From contig VMTH01000166.1 in NCBI GenBank assembly GCA_013791745.1, positions 1-39,208 on the forward strand: a stretch of DNA of 39,208 nucleotides, given 5' to 3'. Within the stretch, counting starts at the first letter, position 1. The number at the start of each line of letters is the position of its first letter. This document shows positions 39,135-39,208 of the stretch, piece after piece. Under the pieces are notes generated by a model. It was not told the origin of the DNA and did not search any database. It was given only the letters and a program-made list of their open reading frames with translations. Both the position numbers and the translations under genes were made by a program. The DNA is from Candidatus Omnitrophota bacterium. GTDB taxonomy: Bacteria; CG03.

Positions 39135-39175
39135 TGTCATTCCGAACCCTGAGCGTAGTCGAAGGGGAGGAATCT
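39135..39175. repeat. Dispersed intergenic repeat-like unit (CATTCCGA...GGAATCT)
   Basis: TGTCATTCCGAACCCTGAGC and GTAGTCGAAGGGGAGGAATC make an imperfect hairpin: ATTCC (39139-39143) pairs with GGAAT (39169-39173) and CCC with GGG inside. Sequences of the form 'cattccga...gtcgaggaatct' are, from memory, a common interspersed repeat in Bacteroidetes and uncultured phyla. Only one copy occurs here. Confidence 0.5.
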
Positions 39176-39208
39176 TATTCATTCTTCTTTTATGGCTCCC
39201 TTCCAGAC

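Noticed and set aside
1-39208. CRISPR array or rRNA
   Set aside because: No regularly spaced repeats and no rRNA-like sequence were seen on either strand.

Overview
This window looks like a piece of chromosome from an uncultured, probably anaerobic, diderm (Gram-negative-type) bacterium. The outer membrane is implied by a TolC-type channel, an RND pump and several lipoboxes. Anaerobic life is suggested by an FprA-type flavodiiron protein fragment and a molybdate uptake and molybdenum cofactor (Moco) operon. Base composition looks near 50% GC, with the Moco block visibly richer in A. Gene style (SecG next to pgk, GAF-PilB-type ATPase, DUF6812-like protein) recalls candidate phyla such as Elusimicrobiota or Omnitrophota, but taxonomy cannot be fixed from sequence inspection alone. 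No plasmid, phage, CRISPR or transposase gene was found.

Layout. (1) 1-648: 3' end of a flavodiiron protein. (2) 680-7191: an efflux operon with a textbook promoter, a perfect 20-bp palindromic operator, then tetR, tolC-like, a short hairpin-less RND adaptor, the RND pump and a stand-alone cyclic-nucleotide-binding protein. (3) 7208-9064: a small PLDc_N-type membrane protein, a DRE-TIM aldolase and a KDPG/KHG aldolase. (4) 9098-12564: a divergent pair, a large GT-C/STT3-like membrane protein with TPRs (minus) and a soluble TPR protein (plus). (5) 12691-19568: the molybdenum block modA-modB-modC, a MoeA-like protein, moaA, moaC, mogA, a MOSC protein and an unusual Phd/YefM-NTP-transferase fusion, with one promoter before modA and a second before the MoeA-like gene. 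(6) 19584-22317: cutA (minus), an LhgO-like FAD oxidase and rmuC. (7) 22331-25497, minus: a GAF-containing type II/IV pilus ATPase with a small partner, and an AphA-type lipoprotein acid phosphatase. (8) 25528-31530, minus: tRNA-Leu(GAG) with a duplicated 3' end, secG, pgk, gap, coaX, an M23 peptidase and apgM. (9) 31555-38888, minus: nucleoside salvage genes pdp, punA, deoB and ade, with a RecJ nuclease that carries a DnaQ-type exonuclease domain nested inside it. (10) 38929-39208: non-coding DNA with a strong hairpin and a dispersed-repeat-like sequence.

How it fits together. A periplasmic nucleotidase (AphA), nucleoside phosphorylases (Pdp, PunA), phosphopentomutase and adenine deaminase would turn scavenged nucleotides into bases and pentose phosphates, which feed the glycolytic genes (gap, pgk, apgM) nearby. 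The Mo block imports molybdate or tungstate and makes the pterin cofactor, but no moaD, moaE or molybdoenzyme gene lies here. The most unusual items are the RecJ-DnaQ nested fusion, the Phd/YefM-MobA-like fusion in the Moco operon, the hairpin-less RND adaptor under a palindrome-operated promoter, and the tRNA-Leu 3'-end duplication enclosing a structured 121-bp insert.
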